50,167 nt of DNA from an uncultured Selenomonadales bacterium (GCA_946183785.1 CAMHCS010000021.1:1-50167); one strand, 5' to 3'. Shown: positions 6,427 to 15,407, numbered from the stretch's first letter. Notes: a model not told the origin generated them from the sequence alone. Translations and numbers: made by a program.

Positions 6427-9036
6427 TCAGTTCAAAATCTCCCGCACCTGTGCGGCGAGGTCGCGTCCCTGCTCGTCTTTCGCCGTCGCCATAAGAAAAC
6501 GACACTGCCCGCCGCTCTTATCGGCCCAAAGCCGTCCAAGCATATCCTTTTCCTTTGTATCGTCATTCGAGGCAAGATGCGCCCCTTTGTACTCAATAAC
6601 GCAAATGAGGCCATTTTTCAGCTTTGCGACGAAATCCGGGTAAAAATTGTCCGTATGCGTTGGCAGCCAAAAAGAATACGACGGCTCTTTCTCGATATTC
6701 CGCACCCACGTCTCAACATTCGGGTTCGCGTCGATATATTGTGCGCACTGCTCTTCTTCCGAATTCATATCGCCAATCAGCGGATAGAAATGCTTGGAAA
6801 AGCGTTTCGCGCCTCGGTAAAACGCTTTCGCCGGATACGCCTCGCCAAAGGTCATCGCAACGTCCGGCGTCACACGTACCGCCGCTCTCTCCCCAAACAA
6901 CATCCCCTGCATTCCCTTTTCCGTCGCCGCCTCACGGCAGGCATCAATGCGCTCGCCCAGCAGTTTTTCCAGCTTGAAACGGAGACGCACGAGATCGGCA
7001 AGCGGAGCGCCCTTTGCCCTTTGCAGCCAATTCACAACACGCCGCACATATTCCGCGAGGTCGGCAAAAGTCAAATCCAGCGGCAGCGTCCGCCTTGTCA
7101 GCCAACCCACGAGATCAATTTCCGTCCAATTCGTTTCCCCCTCGGAAAAGAGTGCGTCGCTTTGCGTGCCGACCAGCTTTTCCGTCACCCGATGCCCCAT
7201 CACGTCAAATTCATAGACATGCTTCTCAAGGTCAAGACGAAAACAAGGCAACTCCGGGGATTCCGCAGCAATCGCCCAATCCTCGGGCAAAAAGTCTTCG
7301 TTATACGCCACGAAGGGACCGACGCCATCGCCGAAATCGAGACAAAGCTGAGGCACGGCAATCGTTTCGCCGCGCTCCATAGGCGACTGTGGACGGGTTG
7401 CAGGGACGCGTTTTTTTACAGCGTCACGCAGAACTTTTTGGTCTTTTTTCTTCGCAAATACCTTTTCTGATTGCTCCGCCAGTGCTTCCAAAGCGTCTGC
7501 GGAAACGTCCGTAATCGTTACTTCATATTTGCCGTCCGGCGTAATCTCGACATTCGTTTGAGGAATCGATGCGAACAGTCCTTCTTCCTCATCCGAAACC
7601 CCCGTCAAAATTTCATGGATCGCTTCCTGATTCGGCGCGTCGCTGACCTGAAAGCGCACTGTCGCTTTGCCCGTATCCAGTCCCGGCAGTTTCGGCTGCT
7701 TGTATCGGAGCGCCGTGTCCGCCTCCGCGTCCTCGAAGCCCATGCCGAGAAGATTGTCGCGGATTTTTCCTGCCGCCTCCATCCACTCGGACACCGCTAC
7801 ATTCGCATACGCCTCATTCAGTTCCGTGACTTCGCGCCGTTTCGCGTAAGGCATTCGCAGCACGCGCCCCAAAAGTTGCTCCGCGTCTTTCGGCGAATGA
7901 ACCTTTGCCAGAGAGCAGAACACATAGGCAAAGGGACAATCCCATCCTTCTTTCAGCGCCTGCACTGTAATGACGTAGCGAATCTGACAGTCCCGCGAAA
8001 GGAGGTTTACGCCGTCCAGCTCGTGCTTCTCGCCTGTGGCGACGGCGACTTGTTCCTCCGGGATATGCGCCTCGTTTATCAGGTATTCCCGCACCTTCTC
8101 CGCCGTTACGTCCTTGTCTTTGTTCTCCGCTTGAAAAAGCGCGATTGGACGCACATAGTCCGGCTCGCCCGCTGCCAGCTTTTCGAGGCGGTTTCGCTGC
8201 TGTACGGCGGACTCAGCCGCATCCTCCCACGTCTGATGCTCAGTCAGCGTAATCGGCAGCTTGATCATTTCCTCGGCTTTGAGTTCCGACGCGCTGACCG
8301 TGTAAAGCACATTGGAATTTTTCGCAGGCGTCGCTGTCAGTTCCACGATGACGGACGGGCGCAGACGATTCAACACCTCGACGCTGAGATCGCTCTTGTG
8401 GTTGTGCGCCTCGTCGATAATGACCAGCGGACGAATATATGCAAGCAGATTGCGGAACGTCTGATAGCCATATTCCGTTTCGTCGAAATACGGCTGTTTT
8501 GGTATGTCGCGGAAGCACGGCACCAATGTTTCATGGTAATCATAGACTTTGCGGTTTTTCTTGTCTTCGACGCGAAGCGCGGCAAACGTCGCCACGAAAA
8601 TATTTACCGCGCCCGTCACATCCTGCGGGCGAAGTCGCGTAAACTCCGTAATATCATAGACGCGCACATTGTTTCCAAAGGCCGCCGTCAGCGCCTCACG
8701 GTTCGGGTGGCGCACGTCGTTCAGCGTTTTCAGCGTCTGCTGCCGGATCGTGTCCGTCGGCACGAGCCAAAGCACGAAGGGATATTCCCGCTCCAAAAAG
8801 TTTTCCGCCGCCAGCTTCACGACATACGAGCCTAAGAGTGTCTTCCCGCCGCCTGTGGGCAGACGCAGGCAGACATAGGGTACATCTTCCAGACCGGAAA
8901 GCGGCACGTAATTTCTTTCATAGCCCTTTGCCTCCTGCTGATTCTCAAAGGCCGTCCCTCCCCCGATCACCTTCGCCTCGGTCAGAAACGCGGCTAACTT
9001 ACGAAGCGTCTGCTTTTGATAATTCTTAAGCTCCAT
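6427..9036 (-). CDS. type III restriction endonuclease Res subunit
   Basis: 869 residues. An SF2 helicase core has Walker A TGGGKT (62-66), DEAH (208-211), motif III TAT, and motif VI LLGRVLR. A C-terminal PD-(D/E)xK nuclease is seen as D801 in FYPDF and E815-Y-K817 in CVIEYKG. It uses ATP to translocate or signal along DNA, and cuts when paired with the Mod methylase (9761-11335). The frame is intact and length typical. The start overlaps the end of the HEPN gene by 11 bases, so the four genes mod-MNT-HEPN-res are translationally coupled. Promoter A fires from just beyond its 3' end in the same direction. Confidence 0.93.
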   Translation of the reverse strand: MELKNYQKQTLRKLAAFLTEAKVIGGGTAFENQQEAKGYERNYVPLSGLEDVPYVCLRLPTGGGKTLLGSYVVKLAAENFLEREYPFVLWLVPTDTIRQQTLKTLNDVRHPNREALTAAFGNNVRVYDITEFTRLRPQDVTGAVNIFVATFAALRVEDKKNRKVYDYHETLVPCFRDIPKQPYFDETEYGYQTFRNLLAYIRPLVIIDEAHNHKSDLSVEVLNRLRPSVIVELTATPAKNSNVLYTVSASELKAEEMIKLPITLTEHQTWEDAAESAVQQRNRLEKLAAGEPDYVRPIALFQAENKDKDVTAEKVREYLINEAHIPEEQVAVATGEKHELDGVNLLSRDCQIRYVITVQALKEGWDCPFAYVFCSLAKVHSPKDAEQLLGRVLRMPYAKRREVTELNEAYANVAVSEWMEAAGKIRDNLLGMGFEDAEADTALRYKQPKLPGLDTGKATVRFQVSDAPNQEAIHEILTGVSDEEEGLFASIPQTNVEITPDGKYEVTITDVSADALEALAEQSEKVFAKKKDQKVLRDAVKKRVPATRPQSPMERGETIAVPQLCLDFGDGVGPFVAYNEDFLPEDWAIAAESPELPCFRLDLEKHVYEFDVMGHRVTEKLVGTQSDALFSEGETNWTEIDLVGWLTRRTLPLDLTFADLAEYVRRVVNWLQRAKGAPLADLVRLRFKLEKLLGERIDACREAATEKGMQGMLFGERAAVRVTPDVAMTFGEAYPAKAFYRGAKRFSKHFYPLIGDMNSEEEQCAQYIDANPNVETWVRNIEKEPSYSFWLPTHTDNFYPDFVAKLKNGLICVIEYKGAHLASNDDTKEKDMLGRLWADKSGGQCRFLMATAKDEQGRDLAAQVREILN

Positions 9037-9415
9037 GATGATTCTCCAAATAGCGACGAATCTCGCTTACAAATTCTTCCGCGTGTGCACATTGAATTTC
9101 AGCGTCCTGCTTCGCAACCACATAAAAATCCGCATAATCGCAATTATTGCGAACCTCAAAAGCAAGCGTCAGGTATTTGGAAAATCGTGTATCAAATATT
9201 TTTGTCTTGATAAATTCCCGTTGAAAATAACTGATAACTGCGGAATGTTTCGAGAAATCAACATTCCGCTCTGCCAATATCGCCCGAATCGCAGTAAAAA
9301 TCGCATAATAGGAGCGGTTGATTGCATCCTTGTAATGTCCTTTGTCGAAGTTCTCTTTCGCTACAAGCAGGCGTTCCTCAGCAGATTGCAAGCGATAAAT
9401 CGCCAAATTATTCAA
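9026..9415 (-). CDS. HEPN-domain protein (partner of MNT nucleotidyltransferase)
   Basis: A 129-residue all-helical protein. ARMS typical of HEPN are visible: ERLLVAKENFDKGHYKDAINRSYYAIFTAIRAIL and the C-terminal VRNNCDYADFY. HEPN/MNT pairs act as toxin-antitoxin modules in which HEPN is an RNase or a nucleotidylated partner. The R-x4-6-H RNase motif is not seen here: the arginine is followed by NNCDY with no histidine. This copy may therefore be a non-catalytic HEPN or belong to the class lacking the RNase motif. It overlaps the MNT gene by 8 bases and res by 11. Confidence 0.85.
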   Translation of the reverse strand: MNNLAIYRLQSAEERLLVAKENFDKGHYKDAINRSYYAIFTAIRAILAERNVDFSKHSAVISYFQREFIKTKIFDTRFSKYLTLAFEVRNNCDYADFYVVAKQDAEIQCAHAEEFVSEIRRYLENHHGA

Positions 9416-9743
9416 TTCGCTGCCCCTCCTTCACGATATTTCTGTAATATGGCAATATATGCTTGTATTCCTCAAATTCTCCCAAAGGAATCGCTTTGGG
9501 AGAAATCAATGCTTCATAATCCGGGTCGAATCCTTCCGCTTCATATACTACCTGTTCCATTTTTCTTTGCATAGGAAGCCGCTCCTCGTCCACGATTGCT
9601 GCAAAATCAATATCCGATTCCGCGTCGTAGTCCCCACGAGCGTAAGAACCATAAAGATACACGTCACGCAGTTTATCGCCAAATACACGTCGATAGCAAT
9701 CCGCTACTTTTTGGCATATCAGCTCCAGTTTTTCCCTCTTCAT
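9408..9743 (-). CDS. MNT-type minimal nucleotidyltransferase
   Basis: 111 residues of the DNA polymerase beta-like fold. The catalytic signature is G-S-Y-A-R-G-D-Y-D-A-E-S-D-I-D, i.e. the GS...DxD motif that binds Mg2+ and NTP. In MntA/HepT-type modules the enzyme adds AMP to the HEPN toxin and silences it. The gene begins 17 bases after the mod stop and overlaps the HEPN gene. Nesting inside a type III restriction operon links it to defence. The frame appears intact. Confidence 0.88.
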   Translation of the reverse strand: MKREKLELICQKVADCYRRVFGDKLRDVYLYGSYARGDYDAESDIDFAAIVDEERLPMQRKMEQVVYEAEGFDPDYEALISPKAIPLGEFEEYKHILPYYRNIVKEGQRIE

Positions 9744-9760
9744 GACCTTCTCTCTCCTTC

Positions 9761-11335
9761 CTACTTCTTCACCGCCGAAGGCGTCTGCCGAAACGTGATT
9801 TTCAGTTCTTTCAACCCCTCGTCCTGTATGCGGCAGCTTTCTCCGAAGATGATTTTCGGCCCGTCGTATGGCGGGAGCAACCGTAGCACCTTTCGGGTCA
9901 GTACGTTGCCGCCTTGCGGGCGCTTGTCGCCAAGCACGCCGTTATACAAGAGGTAATAGGCGACGCCCTTATGCACGCCTAAAAGTGAATTTTCGCCGAC
10001 GTGACCGTATATCGGACGCGCTTCGCTGACTTCGCCCGTCGCCGCTTTTTCATCTTCACCGCCGACGTATGCCGTGTCCGTCTCCGCGTGCCAGATATGC
10101 GCGGCCAGCGCGGAAAAGGGCGCGCCTTTTTGCAGGCTGCCGTCCTCGTCGAAAAGCACTTCGCCGAGACGATAAAAGACGAACCCGCCGCCGCCCGTCC
10201 AGTTTTCTTCCTTCGAGATACCGCCCTCTTCGCCGTCAATCACTTTTTTCATGCGCGGCACGACGTGGGTGGTCGCGTGGTCGCCGATCTCAACGCCGAT
10301 ATACTGCCGCCCCATCTTCTGCGCGACAGCCGCCGTCGTGCCCGAGCCGAGAAACGAATCCAGCACGAAGTCGCCGGGATTCGTGGCAAGTTGTAAAATG
10401 CGTTGAATAAGACGCTCCGGTTTTGGTGTATCAAATACATCATCTTTGAACAACTCTTTTATTTCACGTTTTCCTTCTTGATTGTCGCCAACCTCATCAC
10501 GAAACCATAATGTTTTGCATGAAATTCCTTGCTTTACTTCGGACAAAAATTTTTTTACTTGTGGAACGCTAGTCCCCGATTTTCCAAACCATATACGATT
10601 ATCGGCTATCTTAGCGAGCATAACAGGTTCCGTATAAAGCCAACATCTCCCGCTTGGCAAAGTATACTCCTTTCCATTTGGGGCGTGTAAAACATAAAAC
10701 TGAGTCGCTGTTCCGTGCCCCGCTTGTGCAGTCGCGTCAGATGGCTTCCAAACACCACGCGGATCATTATCTCTATTTGTGTATCTAGCGTTCATTTCAT
10801 CCGTTCGTTGTAATAAATTGGGATGCCATATTTCTTTATGTCGCGCATAACAAAGTATATGGTCATGACTGTCCGACAACCATTTTGCGGCGTTTTGCGG
10901 AGAATATTTTTTTTCCCATACTACATTTGCAATAAAATTGCTTCGACCAAAAATTTCATCACAAAGCACTTTTAGATAGTGGCACTCCCGATCGTCAATG
11001 GAAATCCAAATACTCCCGTCCTCGGCCAAAAACTCCCGCAAAAGCTCCAAGCGCGGGTACATCAGCGAGAGCCAAGTCGAATGCTCCACGCTGTCGTCAT
11101 AATGCTCAAAAGCGGAATGGGTATTGTAGGGCGGATCGATATACACGCACCGCACCCGCCCCGCGTAATAGGGCAGAAGCGACTTCAACGCGTCGAGGTT
11201 GTCCCCCTGCACAATGGCGTTCCCGGCGGAAAGGTCGCCATAGGAAAGGGACTCGTCCGAAAGAAGCAGCCGATAAGCCGCCCCCTTCGCCGCCGTCACC
11301 GCCTCCGCTTTCCCCGCCCAGTCGAGATTTGGCAC
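9761..11335 (-). CDS. type III DNA adenine methyltransferase Mod subunit
   Basis: 524 residues. The catalytic DPPYNT motif (67-72) comes before the SAM-binding FLGSGTT motif (328-334), the order expected of beta-class N6-adenine methylases. The segment between them (about residues 115-302, bases 10430-10990) is the target-recognition region and is visibly more AT-rich than the rest of the gene. It methylates one strand of an asymmetric site and supplies specificity to Res. The recognition sequence cannot be predicted. The start is six bases after the fic stop. No tandem simple repeat that would suggest phase variation is seen. Confidence 0.93.
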   Translation of the reverse strand: MPNLDWAGKAEAVTAAKGAAYRLLLSDESLSYGDLSAGNAIVQGDNLDALKSLLPYYAGRVRCVYIDPPYNTHSAFEHYDDSVEHSTWLSLMYPRLELLREFLAEDGSIWISIDDRECHYLKVLCDEIFGRSNFIANVVWEKKYSPQNAAKWLSDSHDHILCYARHKEIWHPNLLQRTDEMNARYTNRDNDPRGVWKPSDATAQAGHGTATQFYVLHAPNGKEYTLPSGRCWLYTEPVMLAKIADNRIWFGKSGTSVPQVKKFLSEVKQGISCKTLWFRDEVGDNQEGKREIKELFKDDVFDTPKPERLIQRILQLATNPGDFVLDSFLGSGTTAAVAQKMGRQYIGVEIGDHATTHVVPRMKKVIDGEEGGISKEENWTGGGGFVFYRLGEVLFDEDGSLQKGAPFSALAAHIWHAETDTAYVGGEDEKAATGEVSEARPIYGHVGENSLLGVHKGVAYYLLYNGVLGDKRPQGGNVLTRKVLRLLPPYDGPKIIFGESCRIQDEGLKELKITFRQTPSAVKK

Positions 11336-11341
11336 TGTACT

Positions 11342-11881
11342 TCACTCCTCATAAAAATATGATTGTTCCAGTCCCTTGAAAATCACTTCGCGGTTTTCCG
11401 CGTCTTTCGTCAGATTTGCTTCGAGCAGCGTCCGAATCTCCAAGTCGTTGACCGGGCTGCGCTCCATCGCTTGGAGATATTTGTCCTTCGGTACGTTTTG
11501 CCAGTTCACGACCACGCCCAAGGATTTTTTGAGCATTTGATCGAGCCATATCCGCATGGAGCGTCCGTTTCCCTCCATGAACGGGTGTGCGACGTTCATT
11601 TCCACGTATTTCGCGACGATTTCTTCAAAGGTTCCCTGCGGCATTTTTTCTATCGCTGCAAGGGCTTCCCGGAGATAAAGGCAGTTCGCGAAGCGGAAAT
11701 TTCCCTTCGCGATATTCTGGTTTCGTATTTCGCCCGCAAATGGGTATAAATCTTGGAACAGATATGTATGGATAGCTAAAAGCCCCGCCGTCGTGCCGAT
11801 TTCGATTTTTCCGACGTCGCCCGACGCGTAAAGCCGTTTCGCGTTTTCCAGGCTCTTTGCGTTCAACTCCGCGATATTCAT
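11342..11881 (-). CDS. Fic-domain protein (AMP transferase family)
   Basis: 179 residues. The Fic active loop [12 protein letters not shown] is complete: the histidine is the general base and the GNGR residues hold the nucleotide phosphates. [19 protein letters not shown] before it is the usual Fic core. I start at MNIAELNAK, behind GGCGGGGG; the longer frame adds a basic stretch lacking a ribosome site. Inhibitory-helix motifs ((S/T)xxxE(G/N)) are not obvious, so it may be a stand-alone toxin or depend on a missing partner. It is first in the fic-mod-MNT-HEPN-res operon. Confidence 0.9.
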   Translation of the reverse strand: MNIAELNAKSLENAKRLYASGDVGKIEIGTTAGLLAIHTYLFQDLYPFAGEIRNQNIAKGNFRFANCLYLREALAAIEKMPQGTFEEIVAKYVEMNVAHPFMEGNGRSMRIWLDQMLKKSLGVVVNWQNVPKDKYLQAMERSPVNDLEIRTLLEANLTKDAENREVIFKGLEQSYFYEE

Positions 11882-11903
11882 AGTTCCCCCGCCTTTCCTC
11901 TCA

Positions 11904-11932
11904 ATTTTACCACGCCCGCACCGCGATGAAAA
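11904..11932 (-). promoter_or_regulatory. putative promoter of the fic/type III R-M operon
   Basis: -35 TTTTCA (11932-11927), 17-bp spacer, -10 TAAAAT (11909-11904). It lies 23 bases upstream of the fic start and diverges from the lipoprotein gene. Confidence 0.55.
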
Positions 11933-12023
11933 GCGCAAAAGTGACTGCTGTAAGAAGTGATTTGCTTCCCAAAATGATGTATAATAACATCAGTAAGAAG
12001 GAACGAACGGCATAGGGAGGCTG

Positions 12024-12713
12024 ATGACATTGTCAAAGCACGGATTTTTTTGGAGGACATTGTTTGCCGTATTGCTCAGTTTTCTGCTGGTCGGCTGCGG
12101 GGGCAGCAATCCGCAGCAAAGATCATCGAAGCAAGGTTCGACGCAAACCTCACAAGCCACGCCGCAGGTGGATAAAAAAGCGGCATACGCGGAAATCAAT
12201 GCATTATTAGACCTGGACCTTGTCAAAAAAGAACAGGATAAGGTTGGACGAACGACTTTCTATAAACCGTTTACCGGGCTCGGTTTATATCCGTCGTGGC
12301 AAGTGACACAAACAGACGATACCGTCAGGATGGACGCCATAATCATGGACGGAGGAAAAAGGGAAAACTCGAAAGAACCGGATGCTTTGGTATATTGGCA
12401 TACTATCATCTTCTCGACGGATGAAACGAAATGGGAATATCAAATCCCCAACTGCGACGGCAAAACGGGCGGCGGAAAAGAAGTATCAGCGAACAATAAA
12501 GGAATATATGAATATTATAAGACGCCGTTTAACAATCTTTCCAGTGGGTATCGCCTGTTAGTCGAAGGAACCAATCCAACGATCAGATTAAAAGGGGTAA
12601 ATAAACGCAAAGAAATTAAGGTGACAAAAGAAATGATTGAAGCGTTGAAAGTCGGTCTGCGATTGGATGAATTGTTCATAATGACGCGCGGGCATATAGA
12701 ACGTCCGCAATGA
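12024..12713 (+). CDS. lipoprotein of unknown function
   Basis: About 229 residues with a lipoprotein signal (FFWRTLFAVLLSFLLVGCGG; the lipobox cysteine is in LVGC), then a Ser/Gln-rich linker and a globular domain rich in charged residues. No family is recognised. It is the only clear plus-strand gene and stands alone between divergent fic and a terminator. The ribosome site GGGAGG is three bases from the ATG at 12024 but nine bases from a TTG at 12030 in the same frame, so translation probably begins at 12030 (MSKHGFF). A TATAAT box is present about 50 bases upstream. Confidence 0.8.
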   Translation: MTLSKHGFFWRTLFAVLLSFLLVGCGGSNPQQRSSKQGSTQTSQATPQVDKKAAYAEINALLDLDLVKKEQDKVGRTTFYKPFTGLGLYPSWQVTQTDDTVRMDAIIMDGGKRENSKEPDALVYWHTIIFSTDETKWEYQIPNCDGKTGGGKEVSANNKGIYEYYKTPFNNLSSGYRLLVEGTNPTIRLKGVNKRKEIKVTKEMIEALKVGLRLDELFIMTRGHIERPQ

Positions 12714-12798
12714 GGCTCGCCAATACATCGATCACTTTATATGCGGCAATCTCTTGACATCGCAGCGGCGCTGACAAAAAGCCCAACGACAGCCGGAA

Positions 12799-12850
12799 AA
12801 GGCCCTCCCGAAACAGTCCATTGGACAGGTTCGGGAGGGCCTTATTTCTT
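12799..12850. terminator. bidirectional terminator between lipoprotein and dipeptidase genes
   Basis: Arms AAGGCCCTCCCGAA / TTCGGGAGGGCCTT (12799-12844) enclose ACAGTCCATTGGACAG. The two genes converge here, so it probably serves both. The inner palindrome resembles the one at 21.7 kb. Confidence 0.8.
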
Positions 12851-12856
12851 GTTTCC

Positions 12857-14437
12857 TCAATATTTCGTCGGCGTATTGGACTCCGTCCGGCGCTCGTACT
12901 TCACGCCCGCGGCGGCGTTGAACTTCATCAGGAGCTGCCTGGAAAGCGTTTTCCAGGCTTCAAAGATTTTCAGCGCGTTGTCGCGCAGGGCCTCGGCGAA
13001 TTGTTCCTTCGAGAGACCGGCGGAGGCGTTGACCAACCGCACGGAATTTGCCTCCGACCGCTCCACCGCATTTCTGACCATAGGCGACATAATGTTGAAA
13101 TACCCATGTGTCAGCGTCATGACTTCATTGGAGGTCCAGTACATTTTCGCCGAATCGTAGGTATCACGCAGCGCGCGGTACTCCTCCGGCACCTTCGATA
13201 CGGCGAAGGGAACGAAAGGATTCTCATAGGGCGTGTTCATGGACATCCAGACCACCGGAGACGGGAGCGCGTCATTGACCTGCGCGATATGGGTGTAGCT
13301 GGTATTCGACGAGAGGAAGGCCCGCTCGCCTATTTCGGCCTCGTAATGATACGGCGAACCATACATGCCCGCCAGCGGGCTCTTCGACTTGTCAAACTCG
13401 GTGCCCTGATAATAGTCGCGATGGATACGAGCAATATCCTCGACATTCAGCTTCTTGTCGGGACGGATCGAGAACGGGTAGGTTTTCTCGTCCCATTCCC
13501 CGACACGGGACGGAAGATTCTTCGACGGCGCGACGAGGTTCATCCCCCGCCAAACGCGGCGCTTGGAATAATACGGATGATAGAACTCCTTTGACTGCAG
13601 CGATTTCACCCAGTCCACGCGGCCTTCCTCGTCGTATGCCGCCCAGCCGACTTCCTTCAGCATTTGCGGCAAATTCGGATTGAAGATCTGGTTCGAATCG
13701 CCCTCCCGGACGCCTCGAATCCGAAACTGGCTCGTCTCGATGAAAAAGTCCCCGTCGGGGATCTTTTCCGCGATCCAAAAGCCGCCTTTGCCCGTCGGCG
13801 ACATCTGCATCTCGAAAACCCATGCCTCTTCCCTGTCGGCGACAGCCAAAGTCTCACCGGAGCCCCAGAGGCCGTATTCGTCAATCAGCGCACCCATCAG
13901 CTCGACGGCTTCCCGGGCGGTCCTGCAGCGTTCGAGCGCCACGCGTGAGAGCTCGGAGGCGTAAAATATCCCGCCGCCTTCTTTGAACGGCACTTCGGGC
14001 AAATGCGCGGACATATCGGTGCATTCCCCCATCATCAGACCGTACTCGTTGACTATGCCATAATCGGCGTCCATATAGGAATAAGTGTGCTCGACTTCCG
14101 GGATATAGCCGATCGCTCGCGTACGGGGCCTGTCGGGGAAGTCGTAGTCCTCGCTGCGCTCCGGCGCGACGAGGTTCGGCTGGTCGTAAGCATTGTATTC
14201 CGGCAGGGCGCCCAGCGCCGCCGCCGAAGCATATACCGGGCGCATGCTGCCCGCCGGATGATCCTTCGCGGGCACATAGGCAAGATTCACCTCCCCGTCG
14301 TACCCGTCGTTGGAGTGGGAGACCATCATGCTCCCGTCCTCCGACGCTCCCTTCGTCACCACGATCACCGTGCAGGCCTTGGCGCTCGCCCCCAAGAGCA
14401 AGAACATTGCCAGTCCCAAAGCCAACTTTTTCAGCAA
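12857..14437 (-). CDS. secreted C69 (U34) family dipeptidase
   Basis: 526 residues. A signal peptide (MLKKLALGLAMFLLLGASAKA) is followed directly by C22, the N-terminal nucleophile expected of Ntn-hydrolases of peptidase family C69/PepD. CTVIVVTKGASEDGSMMVSHSNDG is the conserved start of the mature enzyme. The central MSPTGKGGFWIAEKIPDG and NTPYENPFVPF blocks are also family-typical. Processing exposes the cysteine, so activity is likely in the cell envelope, releasing dipeptides from peptides. It is monocistronic, with its own upstream AT-rich promoter region and a shared terminator. Confidence 0.9.
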   Translation of the reverse strand: MLKKLALGLAMFLLLGASAKACTVIVVTKGASEDGSMMVSHSNDGYDGEVNLAYVPAKDHPAGSMRPVYASAAALGALPEYNAYDQPNLVAPERSEDYDFPDRPRTRAIGYIPEVEHTYSYMDADYGIVNEYGLMMGECTDMSAHLPEVPFKEGGGIFYASELSRVALERCRTAREAVELMGALIDEYGLWGSGETLAVADREEAWVFEMQMSPTGKGGFWIAEKIPDGDFFIETSQFRIRGVREGDSNQIFNPNLPQMLKEVGWAAYDEEGRVDWVKSLQSKEFYHPYYSKRRVWRGMNLVAPSKNLPSRVGEWDEKTYPFSIRPDKKLNVEDIARIHRDYYQGTEFDKSKSPLAGMYGSPYHYEAEIGERAFLSSNTSYTHIAQVNDALPSPVVWMSMNTPYENPFVPFAVSKVPEEYRALRDTYDSAKMYWTSNEVMTLTHGYFNIMSPMVRNAVERSEANSVRLVNASAGLSKEQFAEALRDNALKIFEAWKTLSRQLLMKFNAAAGVKYERRTESNTPTKY

Positions 14438-14509
14438 AAGAACCGTCTCCTATATGATTGATTTTCGACTCCGGTTCAAATTTTATCATATCTCTAGGAA
14501 AATGAACAG

Positions 14510-14548
14510 AAAAAACGCGCCCCGTCGAAAACATTTCCGATGAGGCGC
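14510..14548 (-). terminator. intrinsic terminator downstream of the PIN toxin and reductase remnant
   Basis: Minus-strand stem GCGCCTCATCG / CGACGGGGCGC with one or two mismatches, followed by TTTTTT. It ends transcription from the toxin pair. Confidence 0.65.
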
Positions 14549-14558
14549 AAAGCTGCAA

Positions 14559-14672
14559 TTATCGCATTTCCACCGCGTTTCTCGCTCCGAAATTCTGGCA
14601 GCGCGGATTTCCTCTTTACTGACCGCCGTCTGCCAATACCTGCGAAAACGCCGCTTCCGGCTTTTTCACCAA
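14559..14672 (-). pseudogene. remnant of a QueG-like Fe-S reductase
   Basis: The minus strand encodes LVKKPEAAFSQVLA, identical to residues 137-150 of the intact QueG-like protein at 39196-40041. After a large internal deletion and a one-base frameshift come AVSKEEIR and CQNFGARNAVEMR, matching the last 20 residues of that protein. Both cluster-binding cysteine blocks are lost. No start codon or ribosome site serves it. It is a decayed paralogue left beside the toxin pair. Confidence 0.8.
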
Positions 14673-14714
14673 CCCCGAGGAATCCGCACATACCAGCAAA
14701 CGTCGGGCGATATT

Positions 14715-15119
14715 CTATACAAAAACAATATTAGGCATATCGTAAGCAAGCAATAATTTGTCATGTGTCAAAAATTGCATTTTCTCTTGTTTTTCCTGGC
14801 ATAACAAAATCTTGTCAAATGGGTCTTTATGCGGCGAAGCATTTTCTTTCCGACGAAGTTCCGCAAGAGTAAATATATGCGCGTCCGAAAGGCCAAGCTC
14901 AAGGTAGCCTGCTTCGCGACAATAGGAAGCCGCCTCCATTCCGTTCAATGGCATTTCCACTTTGTGCATCAAGTGCTTGAGTTCGGTTTCCCAGATCGAA
15001 ACGACGCTGTAATATATCTCGTTCCCATCGTCTTCTATGATATTTCGAGCCTTTTGCGACAATTTGGAATCATTGGCCAAAGACCAAAGAATAATATGCG
15101 TATCCAACAATACCCGCAT
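14715..15119 (-). CDS. PIN-domain toxin (VapC-like)
   Basis: 134 residues starting MRVLLDTHIILWSL, the usual PIN start with D6. Further acidic residues are E44 (SIWETEL), D99 and D102 (HKDPFDKILL), giving the metal-binding quartet of PIN ribonucleases. The start overlaps the antitoxin stop by one base, as in most vapBC-like pairs. The likely role is an Mg2+-dependent RNase toxin, held silent by the upstream gene product. Confidence 0.9.
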   Translation of the reverse strand: MRVLLDTHIILWSLANDSKLSQKARNIIEDDGNEIYYSVVSIWETELKHLMHKVEMPLNGMEAASYCREAGYLELGLSDAHIFTLAELRRKENASPHKDPFDKILLCQEKQEKMQFLTHDKLLLAYDMPNIVFV

Positions 15120-15385
15120 CAGAGATACCCTTCAAAAAGCTCGGCCACTTCAGAGTCCCATTTGTCAAAGTCATCGGGAACGATAAATTTCCCTTCGGCA
15201 ACACCGATTCGTTTTTTGCGAACAGCCTCCGCACGCAAAGGGCCGCAATCTTGCGCAGGACGCATCAATTTTGCCAACGGCCTGCCGTTCCGGGTGATAA
15301 GCAAGGCTTCCGTCCCCTGCTGTTCCAACAGATTCAGTAAATTGGCAAATTCCGGCTGGATTTCCGGCAATTCGACTTGCATCAT
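15119..15385 (-). CDS. Phd/YefM-type antitoxin
   Basis: 88 residues. The fold pattern EFANLLNLLEQQGTEALLITRNGRPLAKLMRP is that of a Phd/YefM N-terminal DNA-binding domain (shield the toxin, repress the operon), with a disordered, acidic toxin-binding tail ending DFDKWDSEVAELFEGYL. I start at MMQVELPEIQ because AGGAGG lies eight bases upstream; the longer open frame has no ribosome site. It is directly followed by the PIN toxin. Confidence 0.87.
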   Translation of the reverse strand: MMQVELPEIQPEFANLLNLLEQQGTEALLITRNGRPLAKLMRPAQDCGPLRAEAVRKKRIGVAEGKFIVPDDFDKWDSEVAELFEGYL

Positions 15386-15407
15386 GACACATCCCTCCTT
15401 TTCGTTC

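Noticed and set aside
14494..14691. A 65-residue hypothetical protein downstream of the PIN toxin
   Set aside because: The region is explained by a decayed QueG-like fragment in other frames and a terminator.
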